DNA of 27,417 nucleotides from JAGDYD01 sp046536675 (GTDB lineage Archaea; Micrarchaeota; Micrarchaeia; Micrarchaeales; CABMGC01), in NCBI GenBank assembly GCA_046536675.1, contig JAWDMK010000006.1, positions 1 to 27,417 of the forward strand. Direction: 5' to 3'. Of the stretch, positions 13,386 through 21,938 are shown in pieces. A program made the translations under genes and the position numbers. Under the pieces are notes generated by a model that was not told the DNA's origin, did not search any database, and saw nothing but the letters and a program-made list of their open reading frames with translations. Positions within the stretch are counted from its first letter, which is position 1. The number at the start of each line of letters is the position of its first letter.

Positions 13386-14522
13386 ATGGTAGATTCAAAA
13401 GAAAATTTGGAAAAGCAGATAAAAGAGGAGAAAAAAGAAGAAAAGAAGATAGAAGATATAGTCAAATCGCTAAAGATAGTATCGTGGTCTGCATTGGCTA
13501 TAGGAATTATAGCAATAATAGTTGGCATATTGGCAATAGTGTCTTTGCCAAAGACTAGTGCCCCTACAAGCGTTACTACTGTTTCTTCTGTAACAACAGT
13601 TTCAAATGCTTCATTTTCAAAAGCTATATATGTAAACGGCTCGCTGATAACACCTAGCATGTCTCTTCCAGACGCTCCTGTAATAACGGAAAATCAAAGC
13701 TTTGGATCAAGACTTACAAACATAAACGCGCCTCTAAATGCAAGTGAACTTGCTGTTATAAATAATGCATCCGATTCATATTTTGAGCAGGCAGGCTTAA
13801 TGCTATTAAATGGTTCTATAGACGGGGTTGGTGTTCAACCTCAGAAGGCCCCGCTTCTAATAGTGAATGGCAAGCCATCAGTGATATATCTTGGTGCTAT
13901 CTCATGCCTCTACTGTGCTGAAAACAAGTGGGCTATGGCTCTTGCCCTTGGAAGGTTCGGAAAGTTCGATGCACTGTTTAAGGGTTATAGCGCATTTGGA
14001 GATTATGATCTACCTACTATTTATTGGGCGCCTGCAGAATATAATGCAAGTAGTGCCGTAGACTTCGGCGATTTCTACAACAGCAGTTATATCAATTTTA
14101 TTTCAATAGATTATGCTTCGCCTATAAGGCAGGGATTTGCAATGCAGCCGCTCTCTTATTTCATACAAAAGGCCGAGTCTACAGGCAGCGCACCTTATGT
14201 TGCTGCTCTTCAATTGATATCTAACCTCAACAACTTCCAAGGTACACCATATACAATATGGGGTAGGTTCGTAGTTCCTGGTGCTGATGCTATTGACTTT
14301 GGCAATGTAAACCCTTCACAGCCGCCAATACCTTTAGAATATATGACGCACGAGCAAATTCTTTCACAACTAGCACATCCAAACAATATGTTTGCATGGC
14401 GTGAATATGCCGGGGCAGACCTTTACATAGCAATGACATGTGCCTCAATAAATAATACAGCACCTATATGCACTCTGCCAGCAATACAGAGAATTGAGAG
14501 TGTATCTGGCTATAATAGTTAG
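13386..14522 (+). CDS. DUF929 family membrane-anchored thioredoxin-like protein
   Basis: An envelope protein with an N-terminal charged Lys/Glu segment (1-30), one membrane anchor (about 33-54), a Ser/Thr-rich linker, and a large extracytoplasmic domain. The domain has the block GKPSVIYLGAISCLYCAENK with a C174-L-Y-C177 redox-type motif, followed by a WAMALALGRFG helix. This matches the DUF929 family known from acidophilic archaea, which resembles thioredoxin folds. C352 and C362 could form a second disulfide. At least eight N-x-S/T sequons suggest N-glycosylation. The length is 378. The gene is followed four bases later by a four-TM protein, probably cotranscribed. The biochemical function is unproven; disulfide handling outside the membrane is the likely role. 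Confidence 0.8.
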   Translation: MVDSKENLEKQIKEEKKEEKKIEDIVKSLKIVSWSALAIGIIAIIVGILAIVSLPKTSAPTSVTTVSSVTTVSNASFSKAIYVNGSLITPSMSLPDAPVITENQSFGSRLTNINAPLNASELAVINNASDSYFEQAGLMLLNGSIDGVGVQPQKAPLLIVNGKPSVIYLGAISCLYCAENKWAMALALGRFGKFDALFKGYSAFGDYDLPTIYWAPAEYNASSAVDFGDFYNSSYINFISIDYASPIRQGFAMQPLSYFIQKAESTGSAPYVAALQLISNLNNFQGTPYTIWGRFVVPGADAIDFGNVNPSQPPIPLEYMTHEQILSQLAHPNNMFAWREYAGADLYIAMTCASINNTAPICTLPAIQRIESVSGYNS

Positions 14523-14526
14523 AAAC

Positions 14527-15036
14527 ATGGCTAAAGCAAAAACATTCAGATACATATTCACAAAGAGATTTTATTTTCTTGAATTTGTTTTAGGCTCTTT
14601 TATATATGCCATGATATACTTGGCAATAATTAGTACAAACAAGTTTATAATATTGAGCAGGCTCTCAGAAGTGCTGATAGGCTTGCTAATACTCTCATCA
14701 TCCATTTTGCTTGTTATAGCAACATTTATTATAAAAAACACATCAAAGCCCAGTGGATATGCTGGCGGCGCATATTCTATTATTATAAATCTTCTCGGTA
14801 GCTTTTTTGTTTCATGTGGTTGCCAAGCCCCATTGCTTGTAACTCTGCTTTATTTTATCGGCTTAAATGCTGTAGAAGCTTCATATTTATACAGTTTTTT
14901 TGCATCATATAATGCATTTATTTTGCTTGCCTTTATTATTATCAATATTTTGCTAATCTACTATTACCTTGGAATGGCCTCTCAATATACAAAAGAGGGT
15001 AAAAATGAGATCTTGGGTAAAGTCTTTACAAAATAA
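14527..15036 (+). CDS. Four-TM membrane protein with a Cys-Gly-Cys motif
   Basis: I do not recognise the family. From the ATG at 14527 the protein has 169 residues with hydrophobic segments at about 20-37, 48-70, 84-113 and 130-149, a basic N-terminus (MAKAKTFRYIFTKR) and a charged C-terminus. Segment 3 contains SCGCQAP, with C97 and C99 in or near the membrane. A close Cys pair followed by Pro recalls membrane thiol carriers and metal transporters such as MerT, but that is only a resemblance. It lies directly after the DUF929 gene, suggesting the two act together. A TTG at 14494 would overlap DUF929 by 29 bases and has no support. Its stop abuts the stop of the convergent MetAP gene. Confidence 0.75.
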   Translation: MAKAKTFRYIFTKRFYFLEFVLGSFIYAMIYLAIISTNKFIILSRLSEVLIGLLILSSSILLVIATFIIKNTSKPSGYAGGAYSIIINLLGSFFVSCGCQAPLLVTLLYFIGLNAVEASYLYSFFASYNAFILLAFIIINILLIYYYLGMASQYTKEGKNEILGKVFTK

Positions 15037-15921
15037 TCATGTTATAAGTTTGCACGAATCTTTCTCAACTATCATCTCATACTCTGTTTGTGCAACAATT
15101 CCCTTGCTCCTCTCAACGAGTACAGGGTAAGCCTCAAGCAGGTTTAGCCTTGCAAGCTCGTTAAGCGAAGCCTTTACCTTAAACTCATCAAATTTGCTTA
15201 GGAGCCACCTCATCGCAAATGGATATGTTCTATAATTTAAGTCGATAAAAGAGGCAACGTCTCTAGCAACAGGGCTTCTTGGCATGCCTGGGAATTTTTG
15301 GAATATTTGTACATAGTCACCATCCTTGACATAGCCTTCGCCTGTTGTTACAAAGACCTCTATGGCTATAACATCGCCCTCTTCTAGCTTTGTTTTGTCG
15401 CCATTGTTGTAGTTTGGGATAAATATATTAGTATGAAGCTCCCCTTTGGTTATACCGTGGCCTCCCAAATTTCTAATAGGATTAAAGCCTCTTTTTCTAA
15501 CCAATTCTTCCACTGCTTTACCTATCTCACCAACACTTAAGCCTGCTTTTACAAGGCTTATTGCCTCTTTAGCTGCTTCTTCACTGCTTTCTACTAATGC
15601 TCCATACTCACCAGAAAGGTCTATCGTTATTGCAGAGTCACCCAAGTAGTCATCTTTTCTTGCTCCAAGGTCAAGCTTAACAACATTCCTGCCAAACACC
15701 TTTGGATCATCTTTCATAGGCGTATAATGGGCAGCCTCATCATCTAGCGATATATTTATAGGAAAAGCGAAATCAAATCCTTTCTCATTCAAATATTTCT
15801 CTATCTTTTCTGCTACATCAACAAGCCTAGCACCTTCTTTTATTAAGCCCCTTCCATACTCAAGAGCAGATCTTGTAGCTTTTCCAACAGCTTCATAGCC
15901 CTTATAATCTAGCTCATCCAT
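15037..15921 (-). CDS. map: Methionine aminopeptidase, type II
   Basis: Removes the initiator methionine from nascent proteins in the cytosol. The pita-bread fold ligands are all present, numbered from this start: D84 (KLDLGA), D95 (YLGDSA), H155 (GGHGI), E188 (IAIEVF) and E280 (QTEYEM). H65 in the AAHYTP segment lines the substrate pocket. The insert between the last His and Glu ligands and the length of 294 match archaeal type II enzymes. The ATG at 15921 is chosen over 15978 because it gives a family-like N-terminus (MDELDYKGYEAVGKA), has TGTGAT three bases upstream and avoids a 53-base overlap. It follows the family B polymerase stop by four bases, so the pair is likely coupled. Confidence 0.94.
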   Translation of the reverse strand: MDELDYKGYEAVGKATRSALEYGRGLIKEGARLVDVAEKIEKYLNEKGFDFAFPINISLDDEAAHYTPMKDDPKVFGRNVVKLDLGARKDDYLGDSAITIDLSGEYGALVESSEEAAKEAISLVKAGLSVGEIGKAVEELVRKRGFNPIRNLGGHGITKGELHTNIFIPNYNNGDKTKLEEGDVIAIEVFVTTGEGYVKDGDYVQIFQKFPGMPRSPVARDVASFIDLNYRTYPFAMRWLLSKFDEFKVKASLNELARLNLLEAYPVLVERSKGIVAQTEYEMIVEKDSCKLIT

Positions 15922-15925
15922 AAAA

Positions 15926-18307
15926 TCACAACTTCCTTTGTACACCTTTTCCGTTGAGCTCATCAGCACTATAGCCAAGCTCTTTTAAGATCTTAAGCGT
16001 TGCGGGTATAACCTGGTGCTCTATATAATAGTCTGCGTCATAATCAGTTGCAAATTCCTCAAGCTCAGCCTTCTCAGATATTGTATTGCCGTGCTTTGTT
16101 ATTACATAGCCTATTGTTGTACCTTCAAGTTCATCTACCTTTTTTTGTCCGCGTTCTATTGCTTTTTTTGCTGCAGCAAGCTCTGGTGAGGTTACATCAT
16201 AGCTTCTTATACTCTTTCTTAATTGGGTATGTATTACAAGCTCCTTTATCGGCACATTCCCGCTTCTTAGCTTTTCTATAACCTCTCTTACCGTTTCTAT
16301 TACCTTTTCTTTGCTCCCCTCTTTTAGTATAAGCTCTAATACCTTTCTCTGCGTCTCTCTAGCTATGTCTGCCCAGTCTCTTCTGACAAGTTCGAACCCT
16401 CTTATCTTTATTCTCCCGTTCTCTGAAAGCAGTGCATACTTCTTCTTTGCACCAACATCTCCACTTCTTTTGCCCACAAAAACGCCGCTTGTATAGAAGT
16501 CTTCTAGCTCAAGCTCCATGCCGCTCGGCAGCATGGAATTTATCTTCTTTAGAAAAGCAAAAACATCATCCTTGCTCTTTCCTTCAAGCAGCAAGAATAC
16601 GCTGTCTGTATCTGTATAAAGTGATTTAAAGCCACTCTTCTCGGCTTCGTTTATAACACTCATTATATACTGCCTGCCATAGGCTGTTACACTTCCAGCG
16701 CATTCTCTAGAATACCATCTCGACCTTGCGTAGCCCAAATAGCCGTAGAATGAATTTGCCAGAATCTTAAGGGCCATGTTCCTGGCGCCGAGAGCCTTGT
16801 TGTCAGGGTCTTTCTTATAAGCTTTCTTAACCTCTATCCTCTCCTCTATCAATGATTTGAGAAGCTTTGGCGCTATTCCAATAGGCTCCTTTCTAAACCT
16901 AACCCCTATCGGCGATTCATAATAATCTGTGCAATCATTGCATATTGTTGAAGGGTCTATATTGTGTGCAACTATTATTGAAGGGTATAGCCCTCTAAAG
17001 TCAAGCACCGCGATATTCTTGTATATACCTGCCTCTGGTGTTTTAACATAAGCTCCTTCTACTGGATTGGCAAGCCTTCTTTCTACCTCTTCATCGCTAG
17101 GCTTGTTTGGTATTATCTGATTATTCTTATGCGCTTCTCTCATAAGAAGCCATTCAACGAGCTGGCCTGTTGTTGAAATCGCGGCTTCGCCAAGAGTTGT
17201 TCCGCTTACTTTTGCAACCTCAAGCTCAAGTGGAATAAAGAAATTATAAAGCTCATCAAGCACAAGCGAATCGCCAAGCGAATACTCCGCAAGCTCGTCA
17301 AGTTCATTGCTATCCCAGAGGCGCCAAATATCTCTTCGTTCAACCATCCTCTTCTTTTTCCCTGTCACAGCAGTGTAAATTTCATCAAGCTTGAAGTTGT
17401 TAACCTTAATAAGTTTCTCAGCAGCACCTACAACAGAAACAAACTTCGCAACATTGTAAATGTCTAAGTTCACCCTTCCTGGAATATGCACCGCCTCTAT
17501 TAAGCCGTGGTGCTCTTTTTTAACATCGCCTGAAAGCCTGCCTATAGAAAAGTTTGCCTTAGTAGCTTTGCTTCTTGCAAGAAGATAAGGCAGGTCAAAA
17601 TTTGATGAATTATAGCCAGCAATTATATCTGGATCAAGCTCACTTATTATATTTGAAAAGCCTTGGATAAGCGATTTTTCATTCTCAAAGATTAGTACAA
17701 AATCTTTCTCAATCTTTTTTGTTGTAAGAACTTTGCTATCATTGCCATTGGTATAGCTTATCATTATTACAGGGTCCTTCTCTGGTCTTGGCACGCCCTT
17801 CGGATTATATGTTTCTATGTCAAAAGAGATATGGCTCAACGCAATTTCATTCAAGCCCACGCTTTCTATATTATCAACAACAAGCCTTCCATCTTCTTCA
17901 TGTGCACTTACTTTTACGCCTTTTAGAGGAGAAATATCTTTATCTATAATATATCTCTTCCAAAATACTATATCGTGTTCGTAGCGCTCACCAAATTCCC
18001 TCATAGCTTCGCTTAAAGCTGGTATATTCCTTGGATTGTCTGTAAATATCTGGAAAACTCTAACCTCTTTTCCAAAAAGATAAGCCCTTCTTTCTTCTAC
18101 CTGCCTTACCTTGGCCTCAGGAATCTCAAAGCTAGCAAGCATTTCCTTGCTTATTCTATCATTTGCAGGAATGAGGTAAAAATAAGGATAAAAACTCTTA
18201 TCAATAAGCTCGTATACTTTTTCACGGGTTTTGAGGGCAAACCTGATAATGCCTCGCTCACCAAGTATAATATAGTCTATATCTAGTATTATGCCCTCAA
18301 GTTCCAT
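15926..18307 (-). CDS. Family B DNA polymerase
   Basis: DNA-dependent DNA polymerase with 3'-5' proofreading. The 793 residues are typical of archaeal PolB. Exonuclease motifs are ExoI D163-I-E165, ExoII N232-x3-F236-D237 and ExoIII Y341-x3-D345. Polymerase motif A is DFRGLYPS (435-442), motif B is the KILANSFYGYLG region (513-524), and motif C is DTD (565-567). All catalytic acids are present and there is no intein. The N-terminal domain, about residues 1-150, corresponds to the region that in some archaeal enzymes recognises uracil. No PIP box is evident at the C-terminus. The ATG at 18307 follows a T-rich stretch and lacks a clear ribosome site, so a short-leader or leaderless transcript is possible. 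Confidence 0.96.
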   Translation of the reverse strand: MELEGIILDIDYIILGERGIIRFALKTREKVYELIDKSFYPYFYLIPANDRISKEMLASFEIPEAKVRQVEERRAYLFGKEVRVFQIFTDNPRNIPALSEAMREFGERYEHDIVFWKRYIIDKDISPLKGVKVSAHEEDGRLVVDNIESVGLNEIALSHISFDIETYNPKGVPRPEKDPVIMISYTNGNDSKVLTTKKIEKDFVLIFENEKSLIQGFSNIISELDPDIIAGYNSSNFDLPYLLARSKATKANFSIGRLSGDVKKEHHGLIEAVHIPGRVNLDIYNVAKFVSVVGAAEKLIKVNNFKLDEIYTAVTGKKKRMVERRDIWRLWDSNELDELAEYSLGDSLVLDELYNFFIPLELEVAKVSGTTLGEAAISTTGQLVEWLLMREAHKNNQIIPNKPSDEEVERRLANPVEGAYVKTPEAGIYKNIAVLDFRGLYPSIIVAHNIDPSTICNDCTDYYESPIGVRFRKEPIGIAPKLLKSLIEERIEVKKAYKKDPDNKALGARNMALKILANSFYGYLGYARSRWYSRECAGSVTAYGRQYIMSVINEAEKSGFKSLYTDTDSVFLLLEGKSKDDVFAFLKKINSMLPSGMELELEDFYTSGVFVGKRSGDVGAKKKYALLSENGRIKIRGFELVRRDWADIARETQRKVLELILKEGSKEKVIETVREVIEKLRSGNVPIKELVIHTQLRKSIRSYDVTSPELAAAKKAIERGQKKVDELEGTTIGYVITKHGNTISEKAELEEFATDYDADYYIEHQVIPATLKILKELGYSADELNGKGVQRKL

Positions 18308-18320
18308 GATCTAATCTTTA

Positions 18321-18352
18321 AGCTTTAAAAAATAAAAAGAGATGTCAAAAAG
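18321..18352 (-). terminator. T-rich tract between the SecB-like gene and polB
   Basis: On the minus strand TTTTT and TTTTTATTTTTT runs follow the stop of the 135-residue gene within about 35 bases. They could terminate that transcript. The TTTTTATTTTTTAAA segment could also serve as the A/T-rich core promoter of polB, and the two roles cannot be separated by eye. Confidence 0.4.
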
Positions 18353-18358
18353 CTCTAT

Positions 18359-18766
18359 TTATTTAGACTCTTGAAGCTTTGCCCTTGTCAATGGAAGAGG
18401 TGCAACGAAGCCTATTGAATAAGCAAGTAGTGTTCCTCTTGCCCCGCACTCAAAGTTTAATAGGTTTATTATGTTTTCTGCAAAGTTGAGCGGGAGTGTT
18501 TTCTTATTCTTCCAGGCATCTGCTATCTCTTCTATACTCTTCTTGTCTTCCTTTGATGTTATGCTGCCCTTTATTCTTATCTCTCCAACGTTCTTTGGTG
18601 AGCTTTCAGCTCCGCCTTCATACGAAGTCACAAATGTAAACGCAACTTCAACATTATCGTTGTTTATCTTAACGTCATCGAAGTTTATGTTGAACTTCAT
18701 GTTTGTTATCATGTCTTTGGAGAGCCTTGATGCTTCTACCTTGTTTATATCTATTCCTGTTATCAT
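18359..18766 (-). CDS. Conserved archaeal protein, possibly SecB-like fold
   Basis: From the ATG at 18766 the protein has 135 residues. It starts MITGIDINKVEASR, continues with alternating polar/hydrophobic strands (KFNINFDDVKI, VEVAFTFVTSYEG, GEIRIKGSITS), then helices and a C-terminal segment ending PLPLTRAKLQ. I recall similar archaeal hypotheticals with the same strand, acidic helix, and ILxxC...PLP ending. The layout recalls SecB, in which antiparallel strands precede a helix and a proline-rich end, but this is not a firm assignment. AGTGAT three bases upstream and a TATA box 39 bases upstream support this start. A longer frame from 18907 would overlap carB by 77 bases and add a low-complexity Gln-rich N-terminus. 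Confidence 0.72.
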   Translation of the reverse strand: MITGIDINKVEASRLSKDMITNMKFNINFDDVKINNDNVEVAFTFVTSYEGGAESSPKNVGEIRIKGSITSKEDKKSIEEIADAWKNKKTLPLNFAENIINLLNFECGARGTLLAYSIGFVAPLPLTRAKLQESK

Positions 18767-18798
18767 AAAATCACTCTCTATAAATATGCTAAATATTG

Positions 18799-18809
18799 AT
18801 TTATATATC
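18799..18809 (-). promoter_or_regulatory. TATA box of the SecB-like gene
   Basis: GATATATAAAT on the minus strand sits in the short gap after carB, about 39 bases before the ATG at 18766. It gives this gene its own promoter and supports the short form of the protein. Confidence 0.55.
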
Positions 18810-18830
18810 TTTTGATTTGTGACTCCAGCA

Positions 18831-21800
18831 TTATTTATCTGCGCCTCTGCTTCTCCAGTACTCTCTAAGGTCATATACCGTTGTTTTTGCGTTTGCTGCC
18901 TCTGCAATAGCTTTGCCCAGCCTGCCGTTGAGTATCATCGGAACATTGAAGTCTGCAGCTGTCCTTCTCACAATGTAGTCGTATTTGAGCAGGTTGTTGT
19001 CTGTAACAAGCAGGTCTATCCTGCCATTACTTAACATTTCTGCCGCTTTTTCTGCGTTGATGCTGTTTGCACTTCCTATTTCAAAACCTTCTAATGTGTA
19101 TGTATCTACACTCTTTGACAATGCTCTTTCCGCAACTTCAAGACTTTCCTTATTGGAGTTTCCATAAACAAGTGCTGCCTTCTTTGGCAGGTTGTTAGGT
19201 GATGCTCCAAGCCAGCTCTTTATCAAAGCTTCTTCTAAACTAGTTCCTATTGAAGCACTTTCACCTGTGCTCCTCATCTCAGGCCCTAGGAATGGGTATG
19301 CACCTCTAAGCTGCGACCATCCAAACTGTGGTGACTTTGCTGCATATGAAATATGCCTAGGCTCGAAGAACCCGTTCCATTGGTATCTTCCAAATATTCC
19401 TTTCAGTGAGTAATTCATTAGGTCTATCCCGACAGACTTTGAGCTGAATGGCATTGACCTGCTTGCACGCATGTTGAGCTCTATAACATATGGCTTATCG
19501 TTCTGAACTATGAACTGCAGGTTGAAAGGTCCTTTTATATCTAATTCGCTTGTGAGCCTTAATGCTATTTCCTTCATGCGCTCCTGTGAAGATCTACCAT
19601 TTCTGTATGGTGTGAAGAGTGTTGCATCGCCGCTGTGCACACCTGCTTCTTCGACATGCTGGAGCGTTATACCTATCACATTCTCTCCGTCGCCAGCACA
19701 ATCTAGTTCAGCCTCAACTGCATTGCTCATGAACTTTGAAATAACTATAGGATGCTCTGAAGAAACTGCGTGCGCGCTGCTGATATACTTGTTTAGTGAA
19801 CTCCATGAACGCGCTATATTCATAGAAGAGCCGCTGAGCACATAGCTCGGCCTGACAAGGACAGGAAACCCTACATCGTCTATGAATTTCTTTATCTCTT
19901 TTACAGACTTGGCACTCACCCATTCAGGCTGCATTATACCTAGCTTTTCAAGGAGCCTTGAGAACTTCTGCCTGTCTTCTGCAATATCTATGCTTCTTGC
20001 TGATGTGCCAAGAAATGATACGCCCCTCTTATGTAGTGCTTTTGAGAGTGTGTTGCCTATCTGGCCTGATGCAAAAAGTGCAAGCTTGTCAAAATGCATC
20101 TTCCTATACACATTAGTTATTGTTTCTGCAGTAAGCTCATCAAAATATAATTCATCTACTATATCCCAGTCTGTAGAAACTGTTTCAGGATTGTAGTTGA
20201 TTATTGCTACTTTGTCAAAATAGCGCTTTGCACTTTCTGCAAGTGATACCGCAGACCAGTCAAACTCTACAGACACGCCTATTCTGAAAACGCCGGCACC
20301 TGCTATAAGTAATCTTCTTTCTTTTCTCTTTGGTCTTATGTCATCTTCGCTGCCTGAATATGTAGAATAAAGATAGTTTGCATCTGCAGGCCATTCGCCA
20401 GCAAGGGTGTCTATCTGCTTTATAATTACATTATTACCATTATTGCTATTGCCAAGTTGCGCCGCGGTAAAGCCAAGTGCCCTCATTGATGCTGTATCTG
20501 CACCTCTTTTGCCCTTCTTGTAGGATTCGTATATTTCAACTAAATGTTTGATCTTTTCCAGCCAGAATCTATCTATCATTGTGGCACGGAAAACTTGCTC
20601 TACTGATGCGCCCTCCTTGAAGGCTTTTGCCGCATAGAGTGGCCAGTATCTCTTCTCCCTCAATTTTCGAATGGCTTCCTTTGCGCTGATCTTTGAGTTG
20701 TATATGCGGCCACCCACAACCCCAATTTCACCTATATCAAGCATTCTTACGCCCTTCTGAAGTGCTTCTTCAAAGCTTCTGCCTATAGCCATTACTTCAC
20801 CTATGCTCTTCATCTCTGTGCCTATCTCTCTTTTTACACCTTCAAACTTCTCTAGATCCCACCGTGGTATTTTTACAACTATATAGTCAAGGCTTGGCTC
20901 AAACAATGCTGTTGTTGCCCTTGATACACTATTTCTGATATTTTGAAGTCTGTAGCCTAGTGCAAGCTTCGCACTTACATATGCAAGAGGGTAGCCTGTG
21001 GCCTTGCTAGCTAGAGCACTGGAGCGCGACATTCTAGGGTTTGTCTCTATTACATAGAAATTGTAGCTCTTTGGATCGAGTGCAAATTGCACGTTGCATT
21101 CTCCAACAAGCCCTATCGCCTCTGCAACCCTTATTGCAATGCTGCGCATCTTCTGGTAAATATAGTTGTCAAGAGTCTGGGCAGGCGCAACAACTATAGA
21201 TTCTCCAGTATGCGTACCCATCGGGTCAAGGTTTTCAAGGCATGCTGGCACCGCCACTGTTCCAAACTTATCTCTCACAACTTCATATTCTATTTCTTTC
21301 CACCCTTCCAGATACTTTTCAAGCAGTATCTCGCCCACGCTGCTCTGCGCGAACGCCTTCCTGAGCGCGCTCTCTAGCTGTCTTCTGCTTCTCACTACTG
21401 AAGAGCCCCTGCCACCAAGGTTGAAGCTTGCTCTTATCATCAATGGGTAGCCAATTTCACTTGCAGCATTAAGAGCTTCCTCTTCGCTTTTTGCACTTCT
21501 GCTTTCAGGTACAGGTATATGATGCTTGCGCATTGTCTCTTTGAACTTCTCCCTGCTCAATGCCTTTTCGATTCCTTCTATAGGTGTGCCAAGCACCTTT
21601 ACATTGTATTTAGATAGCACACCACTCTTGTAGAGTGAAACTCCTATCGAGAGGGCGGTCTGGCCACCAAAGCCTATCATTATTGCGTCTGGCCTTTCGC
21701 GCTCTATTACTCTACTTACAAAATCTGTATTTATTGGCAACATGTAAACCTTGTCAGCAAGCCTGTAGCTTGTCTGCACAGTTGCAACATTTGGATTTAC

Positions 21801-21938
21801 AAGTATGCTTTTTATCCCTTCTTCACGCAACACCTTCAGAGCCTGGCTGCCACTGTAATCGAATTCTGCAGCCTCGGCTATCTTTATTGGACCAGAACCT
21901 ATAAGCATTACTTTCTTAACAGCTTCCTTTTTCTTCAC
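18831..21938 (-). CDS. carB: Carbamoyl phosphate synthase large subunit
   Basis: Makes carbamoyl phosphate from ammonia (delivered by CarA), bicarbonate and two ATP, for pyrimidine and arginine synthesis. The first ATP-grasp half (about 1-400) has GSGPIKIAEAAEFDYSG, the LGGRGSS loop with R177 and the ETNPRMSRSSALASKATGY block (298-316). A linker domain follows, then the second half (about 540-920) and an MGS-like allosteric domain (about 920-1035). The second half reads GAGVFRIGVSVEFDWSAV and has LSGSSM at 701-706. This is closer to eukaryotic CAD/CPS1 and Bacteroidetes enzymes than to E. coli (GSGPIRIGQGIEFDY, GGRAM). The GTG start overlaps the carA stop as GTGA and has GAGGAT three bases upstream. 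Confidence 0.96.
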   Translation of the reverse strand: MKKKEAVKKVMLIGSGPIKIAEAAEFDYSGSQALKVLREEGIKSILVNPNVATVQTSYRLADKVYMLPINTDFVSRVIERERPDAIMIGFGGQTALSIGVSLYKSGVLSKYNVKVLGTPIEGIEKALSREKFKETMRKHHIPVPESRSAKSEEEALNAASEIGYPLMIRASFNLGGRGSSVVRSRRQLESALRKAFAQSSVGEILLEKYLEGWKEIEYEVVRDKFGTVAVPACLENLDPMGTHTGESIVVAPAQTLDNYIYQKMRSIAIRVAEAIGLVGECNVQFALDPKSYNFYVIETNPRMSRSSALASKATGYPLAYVSAKLALGYRLQNIRNSVSRATTALFEPSLDYIVVKIPRWDLEKFEGVKREIGTEMKSIGEVMAIGRSFEEALQKGVRMLDIGEIGVVGGRIYNSKISAKEAIRKLREKRYWPLYAAKAFKEGASVEQVFRATMIDRFWLEKIKHLVEIYESYKKGKRGADTASMRALGFTAAQLGNSNNGNNVIIKQIDTLAGEWPADANYLYSTYSGSEDDIRPKRKERRLLIAGAGVFRIGVSVEFDWSAVSLAESAKRYFDKVAIINYNPETVSTDWDIVDELYFDELTAETITNVYRKMHFDKLALFASGQIGNTLSKALHKRGVSFLGTSARSIDIAEDRQKFSRLLEKLGIMQPEWVSAKSVKEIKKFIDDVGFPVLVRPSYVLSGSSMNIARSWSSLNKYISSAHAVSSEHPIVISKFMSNAVEAELDCAGDGENVIGITLQHVEEAGVHSGDATLFTPYRNGRSSQERMKEIALRLTSELDIKGPFNLQFIVQNDKPYVIELNMRASRSMPFSSKSVGIDLMNYSLKGIFGRYQWNGFFEPRHISYAAKSPQFGWSQLRGAYPFLGPEMRSTGESASIGTSLEEALIKSWLGASPNNLPKKAALVYGNSNKESLEVAERALSKSVDTYTLEGFEIGSANSINAEKAAEMLSNGRIDLLVTDNNLLKYDYIVRRTAADFNVPMILNGRLGKAIAEAANAKTTVYDLREYWRSRGADK

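Noticed and set aside
14494..14526. Longer start (TTG) for the four-TM protein
   Set aside because: It overlaps the end of the DUF929 gene and has no ribosome site. ATG 14527 sits four bases after the DUF929 stop.
15922..15978. Longer MetAP start at 15978
   Set aside because: It would overlap the family B polymerase gene by 53 bases and add 19 residues not typical of the family. ATG 15921 has a TGTGAT site three bases upstream.
18767..18907. Longer start for the SecB-like protein at 18907
   Set aside because: The extra 47 residues overlap carB out of frame and read through the TATA-like region. ATG 18766 has both a promoter and a ribosome site.
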